A stretch of 64,000 nucleotides of DNA from Flavobacteriaceae bacterium D16 (lineage in GTDB: Bacteria > Bacteroidota > Bacteroidia > Flavobacteriales > Flavobacteriaceae), in the NCBI GenBank assembly GCA_021295155.1, contig JAJTJC010000036.1, positions 62,001 through 126,000 on the forward strand, in the 5' to 3' direction. The first letter of the stretch is position 1. Every line of letters starts with the position of its first letter. Below are positions 39,586-50,022 of the stretch, piece by piece. The notes below the pieces were generated by a model, which saw only the letters and a program-made list of their open reading frames with translations, was not told the origin of the DNA and made no database searches. The translations under genes and the position numbers were made by a program.

Positions 39586-40131
39586 ATGTTCGGGAAATCT
39601 CAAAAAAAGAACGTTCAACAATTAAAAGGTTTTTGGGTCCTGGCCTTACCTATGCTGTTAGCTATTTCCTGTGGTGTATATAATTTCACCGGGGGTGATG
39701 TGGGCACCGCAACTTCTTTTCAGGTCAGTTATTTCCAAAATTATGCTACGCAGAGCCCGGGCTCTATTTTTGATCCTGGACTGGACAGGGAATTTACCCT
39801 TTCGCTGCAGGACGTAATTCTCAATCAGACTAATCTCGACCTGGTTTCGTCCAATGGCGACTTACTTTACGAAGGCGAAATTGTGGAATACCGTATTTCC
39901 CCAATGACTGCAACAGCAGAGCAAAGGGCAGCGCAAAACCGCCTTACTATGAGCGTCAATGTGCGTTTTTTTAACAAGACCAAAGAGGAGGCAGATTTTG
40001 AAAGGCGATTTTCGTTTTTCTTTGATTACGACGCCAACGCGCAATTATCCTCGGTAAGAGATGAAGCTCATGAAGCCATATTTGAACGAATTAATCAGGA
40101 TATTTTCAACGAATCCCTGGCCAACTGGTAA
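39586..40131 (+). CDS. lptE: LPS assembly lipoprotein LptE
   Basis: The 181-residue protein has a lipoprotein signal with Cys29 (AISCGVYNF) after a longer N-region. The GVYNFTGGD start of the mature part, the FQVSYFQNYA segment and the final EAIFERINQDIFNESLANW helix match the Bacteroidota LptE family. LptE plugs the LptD barrel and helps place lipopolysaccharide in the outer membrane. It starts 2 bp after the sigma54 activator and 6 bp before the TPR gene. The gene order suggests transcription with them, not with lptD. Confidence 0.85.
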   Translation: MFGKSQKKNVQQLKGFWVLALPMLLAISCGVYNFTGGDVGTATSFQVSYFQNYATQSPGSIFDPGLDREFTLSLQDVILNQTNLDLVSSNGDLLYEGEIVEYRISPMTATAEQRAAQNRLTMSVNVRFFNKTKEEADFERRFSFFFDYDANAQLSSVRDEAHEAIFERINQDIFNESLANW

Positions 40132-40137
40132 TTATAA

Positions 40138-41040
40138 ATGAACGTATCTGACTTCACATATTTGCTGCAACACCCGGATCAGGTTATCCAGGAAAGTCAG
40201 ACCCAGCAGTTGGAAGAAATTCTTAAAGAATTTTCCTATTTCCAGGCAGCCAGAGCATTGCATCTCAAAGGATTAAAAACCCAGAATAGCTATAAATATA
40301 ACAATGCCCTCAAGGCAGCTGCTGCACATACAACAGACCGGGATATCCTTTTTGATTTTATCACCTCAGCCGAATTCCTGCAAAACAGGATTGCCGATAC
40401 GGTATCCGGAAAAACAGCATTGGCAGATGAAGAAATCGAGTCCGAAGAAGTGCTCCCCAATCCGGATCGGGATACTCAGCTTATTCCGGAAACGGAAGAT
40501 TTACCACTACCAAGGTCTATTAGCGATGCTGAGGACATACTTAATCCAGCCCTTTTTGAATCCAGGGAGGAATCCACTGACGAAGCAAAAGATTCTGCAG
40601 AAGAGCTTGAGTTGGGCAAGCCCTTAACGTTTACAAGGGATGAAAAGTACTCTTTTAGTGAATGGCTGCAGCTAACCTCTCTGAAAGGAATCAGAAGACG
40701 GGAGGAACCTCTGCAAAAGAAAGGTGCTGCCAATAAGGAAGTCGATGAAAAAAGCCTCGCCAGAAAGGGTAAATTTGACCTGATCGACAAATTCATAGAA
40801 GAAAATCCAAAGATTGGTCCGGCAGGAAATACACCAGAGGAAATAGACATCACTGCGTCTACTAAAATTGATAAAAACGCACTGATGACCGAAACCCTGG
40901 CTCAGGTATATCTGGAGCAGAAAAAGTACAAAAAAGCGATTCAGGCATACAAAATCTTAAGTTTGAAATATCCAGAAAAAAGTAGTTTCTTTGCAGACCG
41001 AATTAAAGCGGTGAAAAAATTGCAAAAAAACAAACCGTAA
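40138..41040 (+). CDS. TPR-containing hypothetical protein
   Basis: The 300-residue protein has no signal peptide. The N-terminal 80 residues are helical (LLQHPDQVIQESQTQQLEEILKEF), the middle is acidic and probably disordered, and the C-terminal 50 residues look like one tetratricopeptide unit (TLAQVYLEQKKYKKAIQAYKIL). TPRs are protein-contact modules. It lies between lptE and secG in the same run, so envelope biogenesis is possible but unproven. Confidence 0.75.
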   Translation: MNVSDFTYLLQHPDQVIQESQTQQLEEILKEFSYFQAARALHLKGLKTQNSYKYNNALKAAAAHTTDRDILFDFITSAEFLQNRIADTVSGKTALADEEIESEEVLPNPDRDTQLIPETEDLPLPRSISDAEDILNPALFESREESTDEAKDSAEELELGKPLTFTRDEKYSFSEWLQLTSLKGIRRREEPLQKKGAANKEVDEKSLARKGKFDLIDKFIEENPKIGPAGNTPEEIDITASTKIDKNALMTETLAQVYLEQKKYKKAIQAYKILSLKYPEKSSFFADRIKAVKKLQKNKP

Positions 41041-41044
41041 CCCT

Positions 41045-41413
41045 ATGAGTACGTTTACAATATTCTTAATTCTGATCATTGCCGTATGCTTTCTGCTGGT
41101 ACTGGTAATCATGGTACAAAACCCCAAGGGAGGCGGTTTGTCGTCTTCATTCGGCGGTGGTGGAAACCAGATGATTGGTGGAGTTAAAAAAACAGGAGAC
41201 TTCCTGGATCGAAGTACCTGGACTCTGGCCACATTGTTAATCGTTTTAATCCTGCTTTCTAACGTAGCGTTAAAAGGAAATTTTACCCAAGCAGAATCCA
41301 AACTACTCCAGGGAGATGATATAGAAAATACAGTTCCGGAAACCGTTCCGGAAGAGGTTCTTGAAGAATTACCTGCTACTGATGGAGGTAGCCCTGCAGA
41401 CACTATTCAGTAG
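41045..41413 (+). CDS. secG: preprotein translocase subunit SecG
   Basis: The 122-residue protein has the SecG layout: a first membrane helix at about 3-24, the conserved cytoplasmic loop MVQNPKGGGLSSSFGGGG, and a second helix at about 59-77. A Glu/Pro-rich tail of about 40 residues (PETVPEEVLEEL) is longer than in E. coli but usual in Bacteroidota. It stabilises SecYE during export. It starts 4 bp after the TPR gene and is the last gene before a terminator. Confidence 0.95.
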   Translation: MSTFTIFLILIIAVCFLLVLVIMVQNPKGGGLSSSFGGGGNQMIGGVKKTGDFLDRSTWTLATLLIVLILLSNVALKGNFTQAESKLLQGDDIENTVPETVPEEVLEELPATDGGSPADTIQ

Positions 41414-41437
41414 TCAACAATGGAATAAATAGCATTC

Positions 41438-41473
41438 AATGCCAGCTTAAGTGACAAGCTGGCATTTTTATTT
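41438..41473 (+). terminator. terminator between secG and groES
   Basis: A perfect 11-bp stem (AATGCCAGCTT at 41438-41448 with AAGCTGGCATT at 41456-41466) closes a 7-base loop and runs into T residues. It separates the miaB-secG transcript from groESL. Confidence 0.9.
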
Positions 41474-41481
41474 AACAATCT

Positions 41482-41513
41482 GTCAGTTTTTGTGTCGTGG
41501 CACAGTTTCTGAC
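41482..41513 (+). promoter_or_regulatory. interrupted palindrome upstream of groES
   Basis: The 32-bp element reads GTCAG-N4-TGTG-N6-CACA-N4-CTGAC, with both pairs of arms exactly symmetrical about one centre. It is not the CIRCE/HrcA element (no TTAGCACTC half). Its right half contains TGGCAC (41498-41503) with GG at 41499-41500 and GA ten bases later at 41511-41512, close to a sigma54 -24/-12 pair except that the -12 GC is GA. It lies 38 bases before the groES start and probably controls heat-shock expression. Confidence 0.6.
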
Positions 41514-41550
41514 CTTAGAAAACTTGAATTTTTAAATTAAAAATATAACT

Positions 41551-41829
41551 ATGGCTAAAGTGAACATCAAACCATTGGCAGATAGGGTTCTTATTGAACC
41601 TATGGCAGCGGAAACAAAAACCGCTTCCGGTATCTACATTCCGGATACAGCAAAAGAAAAACCTCAAAAAGGAAAAGTGGTAGCTGTAGGTCCTGGCACC
41701 AAGGACGAAAAAATGACCGTAAAAGTTGGAGACTCGGTTTTGTACGGAAAGTATTCGGGTACCGAACTCAAATTAGAAGGCACAGATTATTTGATGATGC
41801 GGGAAAGTGATATTCTGGCAATTGTATAA
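41551..41829 (+). CDS. groES: co-chaperonin GroES
   Basis: The 92-residue protein has the GroES fold with the mobile loop ([11 protein letters not shown], residues 21-31) and the conserved start [12 protein letters not shown]. It forms the heptameric lid of GroEL and folds proteins with it. The gene is 22 bp before groL in the usual order and follows a terminator and a palindromic control element. Confidence 0.97.
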   Translation: MAKVNIKPLADRVLIEPMAAETKTASGIYIPDTAKEKPQKGKVVAVGPGTKDEKMTVKVGDSVLYGKYSGTELKLEGTDYLMMRESDILAIV

Positions 41830-41836
41830 CCACTAA

Positions 41837-43483
<1,647 letters not shown>

Positions 43484-43510
43484 TCAGGCCATAAATAGAT
43501 ACTTAATAAA

Positions 43511-43537
43511 AACCGTCTGGGATTCCAGGCGGTTTTT
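43511..43537 (+). terminator. groESL terminator
   Basis: AACCGTCTGG (43511-43520) pairs with CCAGGCGGTT (43525-43534) around a GATT loop, with one G-T pair, and the stem continues into a T tract. It ends the groESL transcript. Confidence 0.88.
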
Positions 43538-43606
43538 TTGATATTGACCTTATGGATGGTTTAATAATCAAGTCAAATTTGAATACATTTACATCAAAAT
43601 AGGGTA

Positions 43607-44059
43607 ATGAATAAGCACTTGCGTACAGCCGTTTTAAAAAGCCTTGAGGATACTACTGTGCCTGTACTGGAGAGATTACAGCAAGTATGCGAATTGCTAA
43701 AAGAGGGTATTCCATACTACGATTGGGTAGGGTTCTATTTCCGAAACGGAGACAAGGAAGAATTGAAACTGGGGCCTTATGCAGGGGCACCAACAGACCA
43801 TACCATAATTCCTTTTGGCAAGGGAATATGCGGTCAGGTAGCAGTAAGCAATAAAAACTTCGTGGTGCCGGATGTTAAGGCTCAGGACAACTACATAGCC
43901 TGCAGCATCACGGTCAAGTCCGAGATTGTGATTCCCCTATTCAAAGACGGCGTTAATATTGGTCAGATAGACATTGATTCCAATACCGTGGATCCATTTA
44001 GTAAAGCCGATGAAGAATTCCTCGAATTCGTAAATGAAGAAGTTGCCAGGATTCTTTAA
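43607..44059 (+). CDS. GAF-domain protein, free methionine-R-sulfoxide reductase-like
   Basis: The 150-residue protein is a single GAF domain of the fRMsr (YebR) type: YYDWVGFYF at 37-45, FGKGICGQVA at 70-79 and SEIVIPLFKDGVNIGQIDIDS at 105-125. The active enzyme uses three cysteines. Here C75 and C99 (IACS, the position of the catalytic Cys) remain, but the first one in the PAC motif is D64 (APTDHTIIP). With C75 as the partner, reduction of free methionine-R-sulfoxide may still work; activity is therefore possible but less sure. Methionine-sulfoxide repair genes msrB and msrA lie at 51448-52438. Confidence 0.8.
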   Translation: MNKHLRTAVLKSLEDTTVPVLERLQQVCELLKEGIPYYDWVGFYFRNGDKEELKLGPYAGAPTDHTIIPFGKGICGQVAVSNKNFVVPDVKAQDNYIACSITVKSEIVIPLFKDGVNIGQIDIDSNTVDPFSKADEEFLEFVNEEVARIL

Positions 44060-44082
44060 AACTTAAGGGTTTTTGTTAATAA

Positions 44083-44102
44083 CCCGGAGATTTAACTCCG
44101 GT
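44083..44102 (+). terminator. hairpin after the GAF gene
   Basis: CCGGAG (44084-44089) pairs with CTCCGG (44096-44101) around a 6-base loop. A short T-poor stretch follows, so it is a moderate terminator candidate between the GAF gene and purH. Confidence 0.45.
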
Positions 44103-44111
44103 TAAAAACAT

Positions 44112-44119
44112 TATTTTTG
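44112..44119 (+). promoter_or_regulatory. candidate -7 box of purH
   Basis: TATTTTTG matches TAnnTTTG and lies 29 bases before the purH start. The expected -33 position falls inside the preceding hairpin and has no TTG, so support is partial. Confidence 0.4.
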
Positions 44120-44148
44120 GTTCTTAATCAACACTGAGAATCAACCCG

Positions 44149-45681
44149 ATGAGCACCCTGAAAAAAGCTGGTTCAGCGCTAATATCCGTCTTTCACAAGG
44201 AGGGTCTTGAGCCCATAGTAAAAAAGTTAGATCAACTTGGAGTCACTATCTATTCTACCGGAGGAACAGAAGCCTTTATCCGGGATCTGGGCATAGAAGT
44301 AACCCCTGTAGAAAGTGTTACCAGTTACCCATCCATTTTAGGCGGGCGGGTCAAGACACTACACCCCAAAGTTTTCGGTGGTATCCTTAACAGGCAGGAT
44401 AATGAAGGTGATGTGGCGCAGCTGGAAGAATTTGAAATTCCTCAGCTGGATATTGTAATTGTAGATCTTTATCCTTTTGAAAAGACTGTTGCCAGCGGAG
44501 CCTCCGAACAGGACATCATTGAGAAGATAGATATCGGTGGCATTTCCCTCATACGGGCAGCTGCAAAAAATTTCAAGGATGTATGGTGTGTTTCTTCCCG
44601 CGAGGATTACGCTGATTTCCTGGAGATTTTAAACAATCAGGATGGTGCTTCAACCCTAACAAACAGAAAGGAATTTGCCGCCAGGGCCTTTAATGTATCA
44701 TCACACTACGATACTGCAATTTTCAATTACTTTAATAAGGACCACGATTTAGCTGCCCTGAAGATCAGTGAAACAGAGGGTAGAGTACTTCGGTACGGTG
44801 AAAACCCGCATCAGAAGGGTTACTTTTTTGGTGACCTGGACGGCATGTTCGAAAAACTTCACGGTAAAGAATTGAGCTATAATAACCTTTTGGATATTGA
44901 TGCTGCCGTTACCCTGATGGCTGAATTCCAGGGTGAGCCCCCTACTTTCGCCGTTTTAAAACACAACAATGCCTGCGGTATAGCCCAACGTAAAACCGTG
45001 CTAAACGCCTATCTGGATGCTTTGGCCGGGGATCCGGTATCGGCCTTCGGAGGCATTCTGATCAGTAATACCGCCATTGACCTTCCAACAGCCAATGAGA
45101 TCCATAAACTATTCTGTGAAGTGGTAATTGCGCCTTCCTACAGTGATGAAGCACTTGGGATATTGAAAGGAAAGAAAAACCGCATATTATTAATACAAAA
45201 ACACAATGACCTCCCACCTACCCTTACACGTTCCTGTCTTAATGGAGCACTAGTTCAGGACCGGGATCTTCGTACGGATTCCCGGGAAGGATTGCAATAT
45301 GTCACGGATTTGAATCCCGGTGATCAGGAGGTGGAGGATTTGCTTTTTGCCTCTAAAATCTGCAAACACACCAAATCCAATACCATTGTACTGGTTAAAG
45401 GCAAGCAGCTTTGTGCAAGCGGTACGGGACAAACCTCCAGGGTAGATGCCTTAAACCAGGCTATACACAAAGCCCGTTCCTTTGATTTTGATTTAGAAGG
45501 AGCGGTTATGGCCAGCGATGCATTCTTCCCATTTCCAGATTGTGTGGAAATTGCACACAAGAGTGGAATCAGCAGCGTGATACAGCCCGGAGGGTCCATA
45601 AAAGACCAACTGAGTATTGATTATTGCAATGCCAACGGAATTTCCATGGTAATGACTGGCACACGTCATTTTAAGCATTAA
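44149..45681 (+). CDS. purH: bifunctional AICAR transformylase / IMP cyclohydrolase
   Basis: The 510-residue protein has the IMP cyclohydrolase domain (about 1-190, with STGGTEAFIRDLG and GGRVKTLHPKVFGGIL) and the AICAR transformylase domain (about 200-510, with the RYGENPHQKGYFFG start, KHNNACGIA near 265 and the final SIDYCNANGISMVMTGTRHF). It performs the last two steps of purine synthesis, from AICAR to IMP, using 10-formyltetrahydrofolate. It is a single gene with its own promoter box; mreB follows 56 bp later. Confidence 0.97.
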   Translation: MSTLKKAGSALISVFHKEGLEPIVKKLDQLGVTIYSTGGTEAFIRDLGIEVTPVESVTSYPSILGGRVKTLHPKVFGGILNRQDNEGDVAQLEEFEIPQLDIVIVDLYPFEKTVASGASEQDIIEKIDIGGISLIRAAAKNFKDVWCVSSREDYADFLEILNNQDGASTLTNRKEFAARAFNVSSHYDTAIFNYFNKDHDLAALKISETEGRVLRYGENPHQKGYFFGDLDGMFEKLHGKELSYNNLLDIDAAVTLMAEFQGEPPTFAVLKHNNACGIAQRKTVLNAYLDALAGDPVSAFGGILISNTAIDLPTANEIHKLFCEVVIAPSYSDEALGILKGKKNRILLIQKHNDLPPTLTRSCLNGALVQDRDLRTDSREGLQYVTDLNPGDQEVEDLLFASKICKHTKSNTIVLVKGKQLCASGTGQTSRVDALNQAIHKARSFDFDLEGAVMASDAFFPFPDCVEIAHKSGISSVIQPGGSIKDQLSIDYCNANGISMVMTGTRHFKH

Positions 45682-45737
45682 TTTTACTACTTTTACCGAT
45701 GAAATATACCCGGATATCGGAATAAAATAAAGCATTA

Positions 45738-46766
45738 ATGGGATTCTTTGATTTTTTAACGGAAGAGATCGCTATAGATCTTGGTACAGCAAACACCTTG
45801 ATCATCCACGCCGATAAAGTGGTAGTGGACAGTCCTTCCATAGTTGCCAGAGACCGTATCTCTGGTAAAATCATAGCCGTTGGCAAAGAGGCCAATATGA
45901 TGCAGGGTAAAACCCATGAAAACATAAAGACTATTCGTCCGCTTAAGGATGGGGTAATTGCAGATTTCGACGCCTCGGAAAAGATGATCAATATGTTCAT
46001 CAAGAACATCCCGGCTTTAAAGAAGAAGTGGTTCCCACCTGCGCTCAGAATGGTTATCTGTATCCCTTCCGGAATCACAGAAGTGGAAATGCGGGCGGTT
46101 AAAGAATCAGCCGAGCGGGTAAATGGAAAGGAAGTCTACCTTATTCATGAGCCAATGGCCGCAGCAATTGGGATTGGACTGGATATCATGCAGCCCAAGG
46201 GAAATATGATCGTAGATATTGGAGGAGGTACAACGGAGATTGCCGTTATTGCACTTGGAGGAATCGTATGCGACAAGTCCGTTAAGATTGCGGGCGACGT
46301 TTTCACCAACGATATTATTTACTATATGCGTACCCAGCATAACCTCTATGTTGGAGAAAGTACTGCGGAAAACATAAAGATCCAGATAGGATCGGCTACT
46401 GAAGACCTGCAATCTCCCCCGGATGAGATGTCCGTTCAGGGAAGGGATCTGTTAACTGGAAAACCCAAACAGGTCTCCATCTCCTACAGGGAAATTGCCA
46501 AGGCATTGGACAAATCCATCTTGAGGGTGGAAGATGCAGTAATGGAGACACTCTCACAAACTCCGCCTGAACTGGCTGCTGATATATACAATACCGGGAT
46601 ATACCTGGCGGGTGGTGGTTCCATGTTACGCGGATTGGATCGAAGGCTTTCCCAGAAAACAGATCTTCCGGTTTATATTGCAGAAGATCCACTGAGAGCT
46701 GTTGTAAGGGGTACAGGTATAGCCTTGAAAAACCTGGAGCGCTACAAAAGCATCTTGATAAAATAG
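45738..46766 (+). CDS. mreB: rod-shape determining protein MreB
   Basis: The 342-residue protein is the bacterial actin homologue with phosphate-1 loop AIDLGTANTLI at about 12-22, phosphate-2 loop VDIGGGTTEIAV near 160 and the adenosine motif YLAGGGSMLRGL near 290. Its filaments guide cell-wall synthesis along the cylinder and set cell width. It opens the mreBCD-mrdA-rodA cluster and is followed 73 bp later by mreC. Confidence 0.97.
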   Translation: MGFFDFLTEEIAIDLGTANTLIIHADKVVVDSPSIVARDRISGKIIAVGKEANMMQGKTHENIKTIRPLKDGVIADFDASEKMINMFIKNIPALKKKWFPPALRMVICIPSGITEVEMRAVKESAERVNGKEVYLIHEPMAAAIGIGLDIMQPKGNMIVDIGGGTTEIAVIALGGIVCDKSVKIAGDVFTNDIIYYMRTQHNLYVGESTAENIKIQIGSATEDLQSPPDEMSVQGRDLLTGKPKQVSISYREIAKALDKSILRVEDAVMETLSQTPPELAADIYNTGIYLAGGGSMLRGLDRRLSQKTDLPVYIAEDPLRAVVRGTGIALKNLERYKSILIK

Positions 46767-46839
46767 GGGTTGATTTTATAATAAAAAACAACCTTCTTTA
46801 CGCTTCAAATCGTCTAATTTGCGCCAATTAGGAAAGTGA

Positions 46840-47661
46840 ATGCAGCAGATTATAAACTTCTTAATCCGGAACAAGACCACACTGCTCTATTTGTTGCTGT
46901 TATTCATCTCACTGATCTTCACCGTTCAGTCGCATTCATACCACCGTTCTACATTTTTCAATTCGGCGAACTGGGTGTCAGGAAATATTTTTCAAACCTC
47001 CAGTAACATTTCCTCTTACTTCGGGTTGCGAGAAGAGAACAATTCCCTATTAGAAGAGAACCGTGAGCTTCGGAACCAGCTTTTCAACCTGACCTTAAGG
47101 GACAGTCTGGAATTGGACACCACAGGCTTGCAATACAGTATATTAACAGGAAGGATAATTAAAAATAGCTATACCAACAAAAAGAATTACCTCACTATAA
47201 ATTTGGGAAGCGAACAGGGTGTTGTTCAGGACATGGGCGTAATCACCGCCAAAGGTATACTGGGTATCGTGGAAGCCAGCTCCGCCAAATATGCCAATGT
47301 ACAGAGTATTCTGAATACCAATTCCAACATTAACGCCAAAATCAAAAACACCAACTATTTTGGCTCCCTGACCTGGAATGGTAGTGATTTTACCACCGTA
47401 CAACTGGAGGATATTCCCAGACTGGTACCACTTATGGTAGGAGATACTATAGTTACCGGAGCCATGTCCAGCATCTTCCCTGAAAATATTCCGATTGGAG
47501 TAATTAAAAAGTTCGATCTCAACACATCCCAAAGCTTTTACCAAATTGATGTGGGTCTATTTAATGATATGACCAACATCAGGAATGTTTACCTGATTGG
47601 CAATTTAGACCGGGCTGAAATTCTAGAATTACAAACGAGCATAGAAGATGGGCAGGAATAA
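46840..47661 (+). CDS. mreC: rod-shape determining protein MreC
   Basis: The 273-residue protein has an N-terminal membrane helix (LLYLLLLFISLIFTV), a coiled coil (EENNSLLEENRELRNQL) and the periplasmic beta domain with NLGSEQGVVQDMGVITAKGILGIV. MreC links MreB and MreD to the wall enzymes and activates PBP2. It overlaps mreD by 14 bases. Confidence 0.95.
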   Translation: MQQIINFLIRNKTTLLYLLLLFISLIFTVQSHSYHRSTFFNSANWVSGNIFQTSSNISSYFGLREENNSLLEENRELRNQLFNLTLRDSLELDTTGLQYSILTGRIIKNSYTNKKNYLTINLGSEQGVVQDMGVITAKGILGIVEASSAKYANVQSILNTNSNINAKIKNTNYFGSLTWNGSDFTTVQLEDIPRLVPLMVGDTIVTGAMSSIFPENIPIGVIKKFDLNTSQSFYQIDVGLFNDMTNIRNVYLIGNLDRAEILELQTSIEDGQE

Positions 47662-48157
47662 TGTTTTTATCCATATAGTTCGTTTTATCCTGCTGGTTCT
47701 GGTTCAGGTGTTGGTTTTCAACCAGCTCAATTTCCTTGGATTCATCAATCCCATGGTATATATCTTATTCCTTTTTTGGTATCCCATCAAGGAAAACAGA
47801 ATGTTATTTATCGGGTTAGGCTTTGTACTCGGACTGGTTATAGATATCTTCTCAGATACGCTGGCCTTACATAGCGCCGCCTCGGTTACAATTGCCTACC
47901 TGCGCCCCGCTATGATGCGATTTGTGTTTGGAGTCAATTACGAATTTCAAAGTTTCAGGCTTTCCAACACCACACTTGTACAACAATTCACCTTTTTGGC
48001 GTTATTAATTTTAGTACACCATGTTGTATTCTATTCTCTGGAAATTTTTAGTTTGGCGAATTTGCTCTTAATTTTGAAGAAAGTGGTATTCAACGTACTT
48101 GGCTCCATTGTCATGTGCACATTACTCAGCTCATTATTCAGCACTGAAAAAGAATGA
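47648..48157 (+). CDS. mreD: rod-shape determining protein MreD
   Basis: The 169-residue protein has about five membrane helices (IVRFILLVLVQVLVF, PMVYILFLFWYPI, MLFIGLGFVLGLVIDIFS, LVQQFTFLALLILVHHVV, VLGSIVMCTLLSSLF) in the MreD pattern. It is a partner of MreC in the elongation complex. It overlaps mreC by 14 bases and mrdA by 4, so translation is coupled on both sides. Confidence 0.92.
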   Translation: MGRNNVFIHIVRFILLVLVQVLVFNQLNFLGFINPMVYILFLFWYPIKENRMLFIGLGFVLGLVIDIFSDTLALHSAASVTIAYLRPAMMRFVFGVNYEFQSFRLSNTTLVQQFTFLALLILVHHVVFYSLEIFSLANLLLILKKVVFNVLGSIVMCTLLSSLFSTEKE

Positions 48158-50022
48158 AAAAAATACTTTTATCGTCCATTATCGTGCTTATCGGGTTAAC
48201 CTTTATCCTAAGGCTATCCTATTTGCAACTTTTCAGGTTCTCACCTGATCAGATACTGGAAGATACTGCTGTTAAAGCCATCTATGATTATCCTGAACGG
48301 GGTTATATCTACGACAGAAATGGCAAGCTATTGGTAGCCAATCAGCCGGCTTACGATGTCATGGTCATCCCAAGAGAAGTTAAACCCCTGGATACTCTGG
48401 AATTTTGCTCACTCCTTAGAGTTGAAAAAGAACAGTTTATTAATAAGCTCAATAAGGCCAGAAGGTATTCTCCCAGGCTCCCCAGCGTACTGGTTCCTCA
48501 ATTATCCAAAGAAGACTATGCGCGACTACAGGAAAAAATGAGGAAGTATGAAGGGTTTTACATTCAGAAAAGATCTTTGCGGTATTACGATACCCCAAGT
48601 GCGGCCAATGTGCTTGGATATATCAGTGAGGTGAATGAAGAAGACCTTAGAAAGAATCCCTATTACGTCCAGGGAGAGCTTACCGGAAGAACAGGTATAG
48701 AGAAACAGTATGAGGAAATGCTGAGAGGAAGGAAAGGGGTGAAATTTATTCAGAAGGATCGCTTTAACCGGGACATTGGCCCATATAAAAATGGTAGTAA
48801 GGACACTTTGCCGGAACAGGGTAAAGAGATCCACATCAGCCTGGATAAAGAGCTTCAGGAATACGGAGAACGATTAATGGTTGGTAAGCGCGGTGGTATA
48901 GTTGCCATAGAACCCAACTCCGGGGAGATTCTGACATTGATATCCGGACCCACTTATGACCCTGCCCTACTCGTGGGCAGAGAACGTTCACGGAATTACA
49001 GCAAACTGCACTACGATACGATATCCAAACCTACATGGGACCGGGCAATATTGGCTGAACCCTCACCCGGATCGCCTTTCAAGACTTTGAATGCCCTGGT
49101 AGCATTGCAGGAAGGAGTTACTAAACCCGAAACTACCATCCGTTGTTACAATGGATTCTATGTTGGAAATGTTAAAAGGGGCTGTCATTGCGGAGGCGGT
49201 ATTCGCAACATGAACAGCGGTATATACGAATCCTGTAATGCCTATTTTGCCGGCACATTCCGAAAGATTTACGACAAATATGCCACTACAGATGAAGGCA
49301 TGGATGCCTGGGAAAAACATATTAAAAGTTTTGGATTGGGGAATTATCTGGGATATGACCTGCCTACGGGAAGGCCCGGAAGGATACCGTCCAAGGAATA
49401 TTATGACCGCATTTATGGAGATAACCGATGGTCTTCGTCATTTATTATCTCCAATTCCATAGGACAGGGGGAGGTTGCGGCTACCCCTATTCAACTGGCT
49501 AATATGGCGGCAGCCATCGCCAATCGGGGTTACTACTACACCCCGCACCTGATAAAAAAAGTGGCTGGTGACAGCATCAACATTCCTCAATTTACGGAAC
49601 GCAAGTACACCACCATAGATCCACAGCATTTTGAGCCTGTTATTCGCGGAATGGCCGATGTATACAAGAAAGGTACTGCCAAGTGGCTCAAGGTACCGGA
49701 TATTGAAATCGCGGGAAAAACGGGTACTGTTGAGAATTTTACCAAGATTAACGGGGTAAGGACCCAGTTAACAGACCATTCTGTTTTTATTGCATTTGCT
49801 CCTGTCGATAATCCAAAAATTGCCCTGGCTGTATATATTGAAAATGGCTATTACGGGGGGCGATATGCGGGTCATATTGCATCACTTCTTATTGAAAAAT
49901 ACATCAAAGGAGAAATTACACGAAAAGACCTTGAAAAACGAATGCTGGAAAAGACGCTGGAGCATGAGTACGCCAAGCCGTACAGTGGGGAAGAATTCAA
50001 GATAAACGAATATGTTTGGTAA
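48154..50022 (+). CDS. mrdA: penicillin-binding protein 2 (PBP2)
   Basis: The 622-residue class B transpeptidase has an N-terminal anchor, a dimerisation domain (about 45-210) and the transpeptidase domain from about 245. The active-site SxxK is S307-PF-K310, SxN is S360-C-N362 and KTG is 522-524 (IAGKTGTVEN). It crosslinks peptidoglycan during cylindrical growth with RodA. A cluster of cysteines (C331, C344, C346, C361) near the active site could hold zinc, as a comparable site does in E. coli PBP2. It overlaps mreD by 4 bases and rodA by 11. Confidence 0.96.
   Translation: MKKILLSSIIVLIGLTFILRLSYLQLFRFSPDQILEDTAVKAIYDYPERGYIYDRNGKLLVANQPAYDVMVIPREVKPLDTLEFCSLLRVEKEQFINKLNKARRYSPRLPSVLVPQLSKEDYARLQEKMRKYEGFYIQKRSLRYYDTPSAANVLGYISEVNEEDLRKNPYYVQGELTGRTGIEKQYEEMLRGRKGVKFIQKDRFNRDIGPYKNGSKDTLPEQGKEIHISLDKELQEYGERLMVGKRGGIVAIEPNSGEILTLISGPTYDPALLVGRERSRNYSKLHYDTISKPTWDRAILAEPSPGSPFKTLNALVALQEGVTKPETTIRCYNGFYVGNVKRGCHCGGGIRNMNSGIYESCNAYFAGTFRKIYDKYATTDEGMDAWEKHIKSFGLGNYLGYDLPTGRPGRIPSKEYYDRIYGDNRWSSSFIISNSIGQGEVAATPIQLANMAAAIANRGYYYTPHLIKKVAGDSINIPQFTERKYTTIDPQHFEPVIRGMADVYKKGTAKWLKVPDIEIAGKTGTVENFTKINGVRTQLTDHSVFIAFAPVDNPKIALAVYIENGYYGGRYAGHIASLLIEKYIKGEITRKDLEKRMLEKTLEHEYAKPYSGEEFKINEYVW

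Noticed and set aside
41482-41513. HrcA/CIRCE element before groES
   Set aside because: The arms do not match TTAGCACTC-N9-GAGTGCTAA.
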